Shown here piece by piece: positions 29,267 through 40,025 of a stretch of DNA of 64,000 bases. The notes below the pieces were generated by a model. It was not told the origin of the DNA, searched no databases, and saw only the letters and a list, made by a program, of their open reading frames with translations. Each line of letters begins with the position of its first letter. Position 1 is the stretch's first letter. The stretch comes from Chryseobacterium tructae. GTDB lineage: Bacteria; Bacteroidota; Bacteroidia; Flavobacteriales; Weeksellaceae. The position numbers were made by a program, and so were the translations under genes. Where the stretch lies: positions 3,720,001 through 3,784,000 of the forward strand of contig NZ_JAUFQR010000001.1 in NCBI RefSeq assembly GCF_030409875.1, written 5' to 3'.

Positions 29267-31662
29267 ATGAAAAGGGGTTTACAATTATTACTTTTTTTAA
29301 TATGCTTTTTAGGGTATTCACAGCTTAAAATTAAAGTTGTAGATGGCTCTACTCAAAAGCCTATCTCCAATGCCAAGGTTTTCTGTGGCAATACGATTCT
29401 TGGTTATACTAATCCTCAGGGAGTCCTGGAGTTTAAAACCACCTGCCCGAATATTGAAGTGGAAGCGGAGACTTATCAAAAAGAAACAACTACTGTAGAA
29501 AGCAGTATGGAGGTTTCTCTGACCAAAAAATCTTCAAAAACCACCAATATTGAAACCGTAATAATTGAAGATAAAAGTGACCCGAGGGCTCTGGAAATCC
29601 TTAAAAAGGTCAATAAACTATTCAATGAAAACTCCCCAAAAAGTTTGGGTTCTTACTCTTATAAATCGTACGAAAAAATTTCACTGGATATTGACGAAGA
29701 CAGCCTTTCTCAATTCAATCAATATTTTAATGATTTAAGCTTCTTCAAAAAAAAGAGGGAAAAAGATTCACTGAACAACATCAGTGCAAGAAAGATATTT
29801 GCTAAAAGTAAACTCTTCCTTTGGGAAAGAGCACAGGAGTTTTTATACTCTAAAAAGTATGGCGAAAAGATCAATATTCTTGACAATAGGATTTCGGGAC
29901 TGAAACAGCCGGTTTACGAAATGATCGCTCTTCAGCAAAGTAACAGAGATGTTGTTCCTGAGCAGGTAAAACCAGAAAACAGAGGTCTTTACAGATATTT
30001 CCTTTCAGATACCATAGAACTTGACGGCAGAAAAAACTTTGTCATTCGTTTTCGTGAGGTTAATTATAAAAATCCGGATAAAAAAAGAAAGTACACCGGT
30101 GCCATTTATGTAGATACTGAAACCTACGGGATTAAAAAAATTGAAAATTTCAGTAAAAACAAAAACGACGGAATTATTACCAGTACCTGGATTTTTTACA
30201 ATAATAAATGGTTCCTTGCCCATGAAAAGACCAAACTTAAAATGGGTAAAATGGCGATGGGTGACAAGGAACATACAGACAAAAAGGATAAAAAAAGCTT
30301 TGGAACCTATGCATTCCTTACCTCAAAATATTTTGATTTTGAATCCCCCATTGAAGAAAAGGCTAAGGATTTCAAAGGATATACTTTTGATGTGAAAAGC
30401 ATCGATGGCCATTCTCTTGATCAATACAGAACAGAACCCCTTACTGAAAGGGAACAGAATACCTATAAAACCATTGACAGCTTAGGTAAAAAATATAAAA
30501 TTGACAGCAAAGCACAGATCATTTCCGGATTACTTAACGGACAGATCAGAGTGGGTGTTGTAGATTTGCAGTGGATGAAATTGCCAACTACAACTCATAT
30601 GAAGGATTCAGACTTGGGTTAAAGGTGAAGATCAACGAAAATTTCAATCCTTACTTCTCTCCCGATTATTATTTTGCATACGGAGTAAAAGACAGACGAT
30701 GGAAATACGGAATGGGGATTGACATCAAAACCACATTAGAAAAAAACTCTTTCTTCAGATTTGATTTTTATGATGATGTAACGGCTTCAGGTGAATTTTA
30801 CAGAAGACTCTGGAATTTCAAAATGAGAATGATGAATTTCGGAAATAACCTTAATAATGATAAGTATTTCCATTTCAAAGGAGCGTCTTTATCTTATTTG
30901 AATGATGTTACAAACGGCCTTACTCTGGCACTTGCTGTAAGAAGAAATGTAGAAGAAGCTCAATTTGCTTACGACTTTAGAGGTGAAGGGGCTTCATTCA
31001 AGAATTTCAATACATTATTTACTTTAAAGTACTCTCCAAATTCTACGAATATTATGACTCCACAGGGTAAATCCCTGATCGATCAGAAATATCCGGAATT
31101 GTATTTCAACTATGAACAAAGTTATAAAATGGCAGGGGGAAGTTTTAATTATTCCCGTTTTGATGCTCTTTTTGTACATAACTTTAAAACGGCAATCGGA
31201 ACAACAGGTTTCAGACTATATGGCGGAGTTGTTTTAGGAGAAGCACCAATCTGGAAGAACTTTACCATGAACGGACTTGCCTCTCCGGGCAAAGATTTTA
31301 ATTTTAATCTTACTTCTTTCCTTGGATTTGCTACGCTGGAAGGAGGAAAATATTACAATGATAAATTTGTAGCCTATTATTTCACTCACAAATTGCCTTT
31401 ATACTTTAAAAGTTTCGGACATAATGTTTCCAGTTTTGATTTTGTTCTTCGTGGAACGATTGGAGATATGAAACATCCGGAATACCACCAGTTCAGATTT
31501 AAAAAGCTGGATCACCTGTATCAGGAAGTGGGATTGGAGTGGAACAACTTCCTTTCCAGCTATTTCAATCTGGGATTATTCTACAGGGTTGGTTATTATG
31601 CGACCCCTCAATTCAAACAGAATTTCGCCATTCAGTTTAAATTAAAATTCCTTGAGTTTTAA
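29267..31662 (+). CDS. DUF5686 family outer-membrane protein (copy 2, one apparent frameshift)
   Basis: Paralog of the gene at 23043-25505, about 798 residues once repaired. It has the same order: signal peptide (LQLLLFLICFLGYSQ), carboxypeptidase-like domain (STQKPISNAKVFCGNTILGYTN), the EDKSDPRALEILKKVNKLFNENSPKSL linker and the barrel-like C-terminus (FAIQFKLKFLEF). The frame breaks at the TTT of 30565-30567. One more T gives VVDFAVDEIANYNSYEGFRLG, which aligns with IDFDFTKFISYDQYQGIRLG in copy 1. A TAATTTTG box lies at 29244-29251. Confidence 0.85.
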
Positions 31663-31707
31663 TAGTTTATTATTACTCAAACCTATATTTATTATACATA
31701 CAAGAAC

Positions 31708-31944
31708 ATGCAAAGAATAGAAATAAAAGCGGAAGACTTTTTTGAATTATTAAAATTAAAAGATACTTCCATGTGGGCTATTTTCTCACAGATGATTGAT
31801 GGGAACGAAAAAGAAATTATATTTTTAGATAACGAGAATAAGATTCTTTTCAATTATATTTTACCAGCTGATGCCGAGAAACTGGAAGAAGATAGAAAAG
31901 AATTCTCTAAGCAGTTTGCTGATAAACTTGGTAGTCTAAATTAA
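31708..31944 (+). CDS. Small unknown protein
   Basis: A 78-residue soluble, acidic protein (MQRIEIKAEDFFELLKLKD ... EFSKQFADKLGSLN) with predicted beta strands followed by a charged helix. It lies 45 bases after DUF5686 copy 2 and 6 bases before the M28 peptidase gene, so it is probably translated from a shared transcript with the latter. No family recognised. Confidence 0.6.
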   Translation: MQRIEIKAEDFFELLKLKDTSMWAIFSQMIDGNEKEIIFLDNENKILFNYILPADAEKLEEDRKEFSKQFADKLGSLN

Positions 31945-31950
31945 AAACTA

Positions 31951-33420
31951 ATGAATAAGAATTATATTTTTTCTTTACTGGGTCTTCTTTTATTCAGTAT
32001 CGGAAATGCCCAAAGCTATAAAAAACCACTGGTATCAGCCATTAAAGAAACTGATCTTAGAAAAGACATGTATGAATTGGCTGCAGACCAATTCTGGGGT
32101 CGCGAAGCAGGAACTTTAGATGAATTAAAAGTATCAATGTGGCTGGCTGATAAAGCAAAAGAAGCAGGAATGAAAGCTGCAGGAGACAATGGTACTTTTT
32201 TCCAATTTTTTGAGATGTACAGACATCAGGTGACTCCACAAAGCAGCCTGAAAATTGGTGATACGAATCTAAAGTTATGGAAAGACTTCCTTGTCGCTGA
32301 GCCTGTAAATGCTTCTGTAGATGCAGAAATTGTGTATGCAGGAAATACTGAACCTGAAGATCTCTCTAAACTGAACCTTAAAGGAAAAGTACTGGCAGTA
32401 AATGCTTCTGACAAGAACATCGATAAAGACATGACTCTTTTTGTAAGAAGATATCCCGGATTTGTAAGAACAAAGTACTACAATAAAGCGAATGAACTGG
32501 GGGCAAAAGCCATCATTTTTATCACTGATGATATTTCAGAAAAAAGTTGGGTGGAAGTACTTCCTCAAATGACCAGAGGCGGCTATGGTGTAGAAGGTTT
32601 AAGAGAAAAAATCACCAACAATATTCCTGTTCTTTGGATTAAAAGGGAAAATGCAAATTGGGTAAAAAGTAATCCTAAACTTTCTCTTAATCTAATGACT
32701 GAAACATACAAATATCCTTCTGTAAATATCATTGGAAAAATAGAAGGTACGGATCCTGTTCTTAAAAAAGAATATGTTCTGTTGAGCGGACATCAGGATC
32801 ACGACGGCATCAGACATCCTGTAAAAAATGATACCATCTATAATGGTGCTGATGACAATGCAAGTACCTGTGTTGCAATGCTGGCCATGGCAAGAGCATA
32901 CAAAAAACAACCAGGAAAGAGAAGTATCTTATTTGTATTCCATGGTGCAGAAGAAAGAGGACTGCTTGGTTCAAGATGGCATGCTGCTCATCCTGTTGTT
33001 CCAAAAGAGAATATTGTAGCAGTCCTGAATGGGGATATGATCGGAAGAAACGATAATAATGAAGCGGCTTTATTAGGAGGAAATGCTCCTCATAAAAACT
33101 CTGAAGAACTTGTAAAAATGGCTGAAGAGGCCAATAATGAAAGTACAAAATTCAAGTATTTAAAAGATTGGGATTCCCCCAATCATGCTGAGTATTTTTA
33201 TTTCAGAAGTGATCATCTTCCTTATGCTAAAATCGGAATTCCGGCTGTATTTTTCACCAGTGTACTGCATGATCAATACCACACTCCACAAGATGAATCT
33301 GAAAACATCAACTACAAGAAGTTATATAAAATGACAGAATGGATGTACAGAACATCCTGGAAAGTAGCCAATGAGGCAGAACGTCCGAAAGTGATTTCAA
33401 ATTTTACTCTTGAAAGATAA
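31951..33420 (+). CDS. M28 family zinc metallopeptidase, exported
   Basis: A 489-residue exported peptidase (signal peptide NYIFSLLGLLLFSIGNAQ). A PA-domain-like insert precedes the M28 catalytic domain. Co-catalytic zinc ligands are visible: the HQDHDG motif, NGADDNASTC, the catalytic GAEERGLLGS, the Asp in NGDMIGRN and the His in DQYHTPQDES. It resembles aminopeptidases of the M28 family that trim peptides in the periplasm or outside the cell. Length is normal. It is followed by a strong terminator. Confidence 0.88.
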   Translation: MNKNYIFSLLGLLLFSIGNAQSYKKPLVSAIKETDLRKDMYELAADQFWGREAGTLDELKVSMWLADKAKEAGMKAAGDNGTFFQFFEMYRHQVTPQSSLKIGDTNLKLWKDFLVAEPVNASVDAEIVYAGNTEPEDLSKLNLKGKVLAVNASDKNIDKDMTLFVRRYPGFVRTKYYNKANELGAKAIIFITDDISEKSWVEVLPQMTRGGYGVEGLREKITNNIPVLWIKRENANWVKSNPKLSLNLMTETYKYPSVNIIGKIEGTDPVLKKEYVLLSGHQDHDGIRHPVKNDTIYNGADDNASTCVAMLAMARAYKKQPGKRSILFVFHGAEERGLLGSRWHAAHPVVPKENIVAVLNGDMIGRNDNNEAALLGGNAPHKNSEELVKMAEEANNESTKFKYLKDWDSPNHAEYFYFRSDHLPYAKIGIPAVFFTSVLHDQYHTPQDESENINYKKLYKMTEWMYRTSWKVANEAERPKVISNFTLER

Positions 33421-33426
33421 ATGACC

Positions 33427-33460
33427 AACTCCGGCTCCCTGAAGGGAGCCGGAGTTTTCT
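33427..33460 (+). terminator. Strong terminator after the M28 peptidase
   Basis: AACTCCGGCTCCCT-gaa-GGGAGCCGGAGTT stem followed by TTCTTG. Confidence 0.8.
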
Positions 33461-33482
33461 TGTGATAATCTGATAAAATAAT

Positions 33483-33522
33483 GCCACGAATGCACGAATG
33501 ATTTTATTCGTGCACCCGTGGC
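33483..33522. repeat. GCCACGAATGCACGAAT palindrome
   Basis: GCCACGAATGCACGAAT at 33483-33499 and ATTCGTGCACCCGTGGC at 33506-33522 form an inverted pair around six bases. The left arm is identical to the outer left arm of the element at 18767-18888. Confidence 0.7.
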
Positions 33523-33563
33523 TAATAAAAATATAACGGAATTTTAACACCATCTTAGATCTG

Positions 33564-34826
33564 TTAAATCAGCAGATTCATTAAAGACGGATCATTATTG
33601 AGATAATTCACAAAGAAATCCTGCTTTTTCATATTATCCATTAGTGGAGTGAAATCTTCTTTTTGTTTCAGTGCAATTCCTACTACTGCGATCCCCTTTT
33701 CTTTTGAATTCTTCTGGGTATATTCAAAAAAGGTAATATCATCAGTAGGTCCGAGCACATCCATCACAAAGGTTTTCAAAGCTCCGGGGCGTTGTGGAAA
33801 CCTCACCAGAAAATAATGCTTTAAGTTAGCATGCAGTAAAGCTTTTTCTTTGATCTCTTCCATTCGTGTGATATCATTATTGCTTCCACTGATGATACAG
33901 ACTACATTTTTTCCCTGTATCTGATCTTTGTATTTTTCCAATGCAGCTACTGAAAGAGCTCCTGCCGGTTCTACCACAATAGCATCTTTATTATATAATG
34001 AAAGTATCGTTTCACACACAAGCCCTTCTTCTACTGTAGCCATATCATAGAGCGTGTCTTTACAAAGTTGAAACGTAAGATTTCCTACTTGCTGTACAGC
34101 GGCACCATCTACAAAGCGGCTAATCTTTTCAATATGTACAGGCTGTCCTTCTTCCAGCGCTTTTTTCATACTTGCTGCAGCCGAAGGTTCTACTCCAATG
34201 ATTTTTGTTTGAGGAGATAATTCCTTAAAGACAGAACAAATCCCGGCTGCCAGTCCTCCACCGCCAATCGGTACAAAGAGATAATCAATAGGTTCGTCAC
34301 TCTGTTCAAGGATTTCCAATGCCGTTGTGGCCTGACCTTCAATAATCGCAGGATCATCAAAGGGGTGAATGAATATTCCTTCGTGCTCATTGCAAAACCT
34401 CATCGCTGCCTCTTTTGCCTCATCGAAGGTATCACCCCATAAAGCAACATCAATATAATCACCACCAAACATTTTTACCTGCTCCAGCTTTTGTCCCGGT
34501 GTTGGTAAAGGCATAAAAATAGTTCCTTTCACTTTCATCCTGTTACAGGCAAAAGCAACTCCCTGGGCATGATTTCCTGCGCTGGCACAAACAATTCCTT
34601 TGGACAATTCTTCATTAGACATTGTTGCCATTTTATTGTATGCCCCTCTGATTTTGTAAGACCTTACTCGTTGAAGATCTTCTCTTTTAAAGTGTATTTT
34701 CGCATGATAAACCCTAGACAAGTTGTTATTAACAGCTAAAGGGGTTCTGACGCATACACTTTCAAGTCTTTCTGCCGCTTTGTAAACGTTATCCAACATG
34801 GATAAGTAGGTTTCTCCCGTCCTCAT
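33564..34826 (-). CDS. ilvA: Threonine ammonia-lyase (threonine deaminase)
   Basis: PLP enzyme, 420 residues, converting threonine to 2-oxobutanoate, the first committed step to isoleucine. The PLP lysine is in RSYKIRGAYNKM, the glycine-rich phosphate loop is PIGGGGLAAG. A single C-terminal ACT-like domain (HYFLVRFPQRPGALKTFVMDVLG) probably binds isoleucine for feedback control. It is the last gene of the ilvEDBNCA operon; the ilvC stop is 12 bases upstream. Confidence 0.93.
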   Translation of the reverse strand: MRTGETYLSMLDNVYKAAERLESVCVRTPLAVNNNLSRVYHAKIHFKREDLQRVRSYKIRGAYNKMATMSNEELSKGIVCASAGNHAQGVAFACNRMKVKGTIFMPLPTPGQKLEQVKMFGGDYIDVALWGDTFDEAKEAAMRFCNEHEGIFIHPFDDPAIIEGQATTALEILEQSDEPIDYLFVPIGGGGLAAGICSVFKELSPQTKIIGVEPSAAASMKKALEEGQPVHIEKISRFVDGAAVQQVGNLTFQLCKDTLYDMATVEEGLVCETILSLYNKDAIVVEPAGALSVAALEKYKDQIQGKNVVCIISGSNNDITRMEEIKEKALLHANLKHYFLVRFPQRPGALKTFVMDVLGPTDDITFFEYTQKNSKEKGIAVVGIALKQKEDFTPLMDNMKKQDFFVNYLNNDPSLMNLLI

Positions 34827-34838
34827 TTTTTGTTTGTA

Positions 34839-35884
34839 TTAATTATTCTCAGGTCTCAGGCTGCGTACAGTTTTTCCTGCTTGCCACATTTCGCTTTCTC
34901 TTAACTCTGTTAACTCTACTTCTAATTTTTCTCTGTAATCAGGCTTACTGTTGCTGTCAATAGATCTTTGCGCTTCATTTCCTGCTGCAACATTATCATA
35001 CAATTCTTCAAATAAAGGAGAAGTTGCATCTCTAAAACGTTTCCACCAGTCCAATGCACCTCTTTGAGCCGTGGTACTACAATTAGCATACATCCAATCC
35101 ATTCCGTTTTCTGCAACCAATGGCATCAATGATTGGGTAAGTTCTTCTACCGTTTCATTAAATGCTTCAGAAGGGCTGTGTCCATTTTTCCTTAATACAT
35201 CGTATTGTGCAGCAAATATTCCCTGTACAGCACCCATTAATGTCCCTCTCTCCCCTGCAAGGTCACTGTATACTTCTTTTTAAAGTCTGTCTCGAATAAA
35301 TATCCACTTCCTATCGCAATACCAAGAGCAGCTACTCTATCTCTCGCTTTTCCTGTTGCATCCTGATAAACGGCAAAGCTGCTATTTAATCCTCTATCCT
35401 GAAGGAACATTCTTCTCAACGAAGTTCCTGATCCTTTAGGAGCTACCAAAAAAACATCTACATCTGTCGGAGGAACAATTCCTGTACGTTCATTAAAGGT
35501 AATCCCGAATCCATGAGAAAAATACAATGCTTTTCCTGGTGTAAGATGTTGTTTTACCTTTGGCCAATATTCAATTTGTGCAGCATCACTCAGAAGGTAA
35601 CAGATAATAGTACCTTTTTCTAAGGCTTCCTCTATTTCAAATAAAGTTTCTCCTGGTACAAATCCGTCAGCAACTGCCTTATCCCAGGATTTAGAATTCT
35701 TTCTCTGCCCTACAATTACATTAATTCCGTTGTCTCTCTGGTTAAGTGCCTGCCCAGGCCCCTGTACTCCATAGCCGATTACAGCTACTACTTCATCCTT
35801 TAATACTTCCTGTGCCTTTTGTAATGGAAATTCTTCTCTTGTTACTACGTTTTCCTCTACTCCTCCGAAATTTAATTTTGCCAT
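34839..35884 (-). CDS. ilvC: Ketol-acid reductoisomerase (one apparent frameshift)
   Basis: IlvC, about 348 residues after repair, makes dihydroxy-acids from acetolactate or acetohydroxybutyrate with NAD(P)H. The Rossmann motif is VAVIGYGVQGPGQALN; catalytic-domain motifs include GAVQGIFAAQYDVLRKNGHSPSEAF. The frame breaks at the five T of 35277-35281 (five A in the coding strand). One extra A gives FKKEVYSDLAGERGTLMGAVQG, the expected family sequence. The short length fits class I enzymes. The 259-base gap upstream, between ilvN and ilvC, is unusually long for this operon. Confidence 0.93.
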
Positions 35885-35889
35885 TTTCT

Positions 35890-36140
35890 GTAATTTAATT
35901 TTGTTATTTATGATATTGATTAATAAAAACTGATTTCTCTTATGCTAAAATCAAAAAAGATTGTATTGTAACATTTAAGTTCACTTTAGTAAGTTCAGAT
36001 AATGCCAATAAAAAAGTTCACATAAGATGAAAATCAAAGATCTTCAAAGAACTTTAGTGTACTTGATATGCATCAGATCTGTCACTTAAAAATATCTTAA
36101 GTGTTATTTTCACCGTTTCATATAACGTCTTGTATTGTTA
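35890..36140. other. Non-coding gap between ilvN and ilvC with imperfect repeats
   Basis: No gene is visible. Related strings occur twice: CACTTTAGTAAGTTCAGA near 35992 and AACTTTAGTGTACTTGAT near 36050, together with TTCACATAAGATGAAAAT. They resemble the ACTAAAGTTC/CTATGTG strings at 62725-62755, so a decayed copy of a dispersed intergenic repeat is likely. A small stem CACTTAAgatattTTTAAGTG (coding-strand sense) is also present. I see no leader peptide here. Confidence 0.4.
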
Positions 36141-36143
36141 TAT

Positions 36144-36425
36144 TCAGCTAGCATATTCTATTGCCGTGAAATATGGGTTTTTGTGATAATGAACCTCCAA
36201 TATATCCACTTGTTTTTCCATTTGTCTGGTGATTTTTTGTACAGATTCTTCTGTTTCTCTAATGGTAATCACAAACTTTCTGATATTTTCCATCTCAGCG
36301 GGTCCCATATTAAAATTGACCATGGAAATTCTTCTTCTCGAAAAAATAGCATTGATCCTGCTGATCAATCCTAAACAGTCTTCTGTATAAGCTGTTATCG
36401 TATATTCTTTATGTTCTTTTTTCAT
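36144..36425 (-). CDS. ilvN: Acetolactate synthase small subunit, short ACT-only form
   Basis: A 93-residue regulatory subunit consisting of one ACT domain (EYTITAYTEDCLGLISRINAIFSRRRISMVNF). This is about the length of E. coli IlvM and lacks the C-terminal domain of the ~160-residue IlvN/IlvH type. The other frames downstream of the stop show no continuation, so it does not seem to be cut by a frameshift. It follows ilvB by 15 bases. It should associate with IlvB and affect valine feedback. Confidence 0.85.
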   Translation of the reverse strand: MKKEHKEYTITAYTEDCLGLISRINAIFSRRRISMVNFNMGPAEMENIRKFVITIRETEESVQKITRQMEKQVDILEVHYHKNPYFTAIEYAS

Positions 36426-36440
36426 ATTTTTATATTTAAT

Positions 36441-38159
36441 TTATTGTTGATTCAATACAATCTCTGAAACACTTTTCCCTTGTGGAATCATTGGAAATAC
36501 ATTATGTTTTTTCCCAGTCATTACCTCCAGCAAAAAGGCTCCTTGATGGGTAAGCATTTCATCAATAGCTTCTTTAATATCTTCTCTTTGGGTTATTTTT
36601 CTTCCGGGAATATGATATCCTTTTGCTACCTGTACAAATTCCGGACTCTGAATATCTACAGAAGAATAACGTTCCTCATGAAACAATTCCTGCCACTGTC
36701 TTACCATTCCCAGATAGCTATTATTCAGAATTAAAATTTTAACTTCAGGATGATATTGCATGATGGTACCTAGCTCCTGAATATTCATTTGAGCCCCTCC
36801 ATCTCCCATCACTGCTATAATTGGAAACCCAGTTTCTCCATATGCTGCTCCTATTGCTGCAGGAAGGCAAAACCCCATGGTACCCAATCCACCACTGGTA
36901 ATATTGGTTCGAGGATGTTTAAATTTTGAATATCGGCAGGTTATCATCTGATGTTGTCCCACATCTGTTACAATAACAGCTTTCCCCATAGTTCTTTCAT
37001 TAAGATGTCTGATCACTTCTCCCATAGTGATTTCTCCTTCCTCCGGATATAATTCCTCATTAATAAGATTAATATTTTCTGTCTCCAGGCAATCTTTGAA
37101 TCTTTGATGCCATTCCGAATGTTCTTTATTGTTAATCTGTTTTGTAAGAATTGGTAAAGTTTCCTTACAGTTTCCCAGAACCGGAACATCTACTTTTACA
37201 TTTTTATTGATTTCTGCTTTGTCAATATCCAGATGAATGATCTTTGCCTGTTTGGCATATTGATCCAGTCTTCCGGTCACACGGTCATCGAAGCGCATGC
37301 CTATTGCAATCAGAGTATCACATTGGTTGGTAAGGATATTGGGGCCATAATTTCCGTGCATTCCTACCATTCCTACTGCTTGTGGATGATCTGTAGGAAG
37401 TGCTCCCATTCCAAGAGCAGTCCATGCTACCGGAATTCCTGATTTCTGCAAATTCTATAAATTCCACTTCTGCTTTCCCCAACATGATTCCCTGTCCAGC
37501 AATAATGAAGGGGCGTTCTGCATTATTGATCAATTCTGCAGCTCTCTCCATAGCTTCCATAGAGGGAACAGGATCAGGTCTATAACTTCTCAGAGAATGA
37601 CAAGGTGTATACCCTTCATATGATACTTTTTGCAGTTGCGCATTTTTCGTAATATCAATAAGAACCGGCCCCGGACGTCCTGATTTAGCAATATAAAATG
37701 CTTTGGCTAACACTTCGGGAAGTTCATTGGCATCTGTTACCTGATAATTCCATTTGGTAACCGGACTCGTAATATTCATCACATCAATTTCCTGAAAAGC
37801 GTCTGTTCCCAGAAGGTGTTCAAATACCTGCCCTGTGATGCATACAATTGGCGTATTATCTAACAATGCATCTGCTAGTCCTGTCACCAGATTAGTTGCT
37901 CCGGGACCACTGGTTGCCATCACTACACCTACTTCACCGGATACTCTTGCCAATCCTTGTGCTGCATGTACAGCAGCCTGCTCATGACGGACCAGGATAT
38001 GCTCCAACTGTTCTTTATAATCATAAAGCGCATCATAAATAGGGATAATAGCACCTCCGGGATACCCGAAACCGTTTTCACACCCTCCTGAAGAAATGCT
38101 TCAAGGATAATCCGGCTTCCGCTCAGTTCTTTTTCTGTTGAAAGATTTAAATTCTTCAT
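36441..38159 (-). CDS. ilvB: Acetolactate synthase large subunit (two apparent frameshifts)
   Basis: ThDP-dependent enzyme, about 573 residues, joining pyruvate with pyruvate or 2-oxobutanoate. Motifs: the ThDP-activating Glu region (HEQAAVHAAQGLARVSGEVG), VMATSGPGATN and the ThDP-binding GDGGAQMNIQELGT...ILNNSYLGM. The first break is at 38069-38071: one more T in the coding strand gives [20 protein letters not shown]. The second is at 37443-37445 and needs either two extra A (FAEKSGIPVAWT) or one fewer. Essential-pathway motifs are intact on both sides, so errors are more likely than decay. Confidence 0.92.
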
Positions 38160-38171
38160 GATGTTTTGATT

Positions 38172-39859
38172 TTAAATTTCATCCGTTACACAGCCTTCAG
38201 CAGCAGATGATACCGTTAATGCATATTTATAAAGCAACCCTTTTTTAACTTTTAGAGCAGGTTTCTGCCAACCTTCTTTTCTTTTTTTGATTTCTTCCTC
38301 TGAGACCTTAAGCTGTATGGTATTATTTACCGCATCTATTTCGATAAGGTCATCATTTTCTACAAAGGCAATCAGACCACCTTCATGAGCTTCGGGAGTA
38401 ATATGTCCCACCACAAAGCCATGAGTTCCGCCACTGAACCTTCCATCTGTAATCAAAGCGACACTATTTCCTAATCCGGCTCCGATTAAAGCACTGGTAG
38501 GTTTCAGCATTTCCGGCATTCCGGGAGCTCCTTTTGGTCCTTCATTCCGAATCACAATCACATCTCCATGCTGTACGGTTCCATCTTCAATACCTTTGAT
38601 GAGGTTCTTTTCGCCATCGAATACACGGGCTTTTCCTACAAATCTTTCTCCTTCTTTTCCCGTTATTTTGGCTACACTTCCTTTTTCTGCAAGATTTCCA
38701 TAAAGAATTCTCAAATGACCGGTAGGTTTCACCGGGTTCGATAATGGTCTAATAACTTTCTGAGCATCAAAATCCAAGCTTAGTACCTTTTCAAGGTTTT
38801 CGGCTAATGTTTTTCCCGTAACCGTCAAACAATTTCCATGTAGCAAGCCTTCTTCCAGTAAGTATTTCATTACAGCAGGTGTCCCTCCGTGCTCATGTAA
38901 GTCCTGCATCAGGTATTTCCGCTTGGTTTGAGATCTGCTAAAACGGGAGTACAGTCACTCATTTTTTGGAAATCATCCTGAGTAAGAGGCACCCCTACAC
39001 TTTTAGCCATGGCTATAAAATGAAGAACAGCATTGGTACTTCCTCCTAAAACCACAATGAGACGAAGTGCGTTTTCAAAAGCATGTCTTGTCATGATATC
39101 TGAAGGTTTTATATCTCTTTCCAGAAGAATCTTCAGGTATTGGCCTGCTTCCAGGCATTCATTCTGTTTTTCTTTACTTAAAGCCGGATTGGATGCTGAG
39201 TAAGGAAGGCTCATCCCTAGCGCTTCTATTGCAGAAGCCATTGTATTTGCGGTATACATTCCACCACATGCACCAGCACCAGGACAGGAATTTTTAACAA
39301 CTCCATCAAAATCTTCCTCTGAGATCTCACCTGCTATTTTCTTTCCCAACGCTTCAAAGGCAGAGACGATATTCAGGGTTTCCCCTTTATAACATCCCGG
39401 AGCAATCGTTCCTCCATATACCATCAGCGAAGGTCTATTTAATCTTCCCATTGCGATGATCGTTCCCGGCATGTTTTTATCACAACCTGGTAAAGCAATA
39501 AGTCCGTCGTAATATTGAGCTCCACAAATGGCTTCAATGCTGTCTGCAATCACATCCCGGCTGACCAGTGAATAACGCATTCCGTCTGTACCGTTACTCA
39601 TCCCATCACTTACTCCAATTGTGTTAAAGATCAATCCTGCCAATCCATGATCCCAGGTTCCCTTTTTAACGACTTTAGCCAAATCATTCAGGTGCATGTT
39701 ACAGGTATTTCCATCATATCCCATACTTGCAATTCCGATTTGTGCCTTGTGCATATCATCTTCTGTAAAACCTATTCCATATAGCATTGCTTTTGCTGCT
39801 GGCTGTTCGCTGTTCTGTGTGAATGTTTTTGAATATTTATTTAACATATTATCCCGCAT
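38172..39859 (-). CDS. ilvD: Dihydroxy-acid dehydratase (one apparent frameshift)
   Basis: IlvD, about 562 residues after repair, an iron-sulfur dehydratase producing the 2-oxo acids of isoleucine and valine. Cluster-ligand regions are visible: [18 protein letters not shown] and [17 protein letters not shown]. The C-terminal half has [20 protein letters not shown]. The frame breaks at the TTT of 38916-38918 (AAA in the coding strand); one more A gives [17 protein letters not shown], the usual sequence. It is the second gene of the operon, about 165 bases after ilvE. Confidence 0.93.
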
Positions 39860-40025
39860 TTACTATTCTTTCTGTCTCTTTAAAAGACTATTTTTTACTT
39901 AATTTTGATCCAAAACTACAGCTTGTAATATTTTTTCATTTTCAACTTTTCTGAAAACTACAATACTCAACTATTTGGAATTCATTTTTAAACCACTGAT
40001 TATCAATAAAATAAACACCTGTAAT

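Noticed and set aside
35885..36143. A third attenuator or riboswitch between ilvN and ilvC
   Set aside because: No Ile/Val-rich leader peptide and no hairpin followed by a U-run were found; the gap looks like decayed intergenic repeats.
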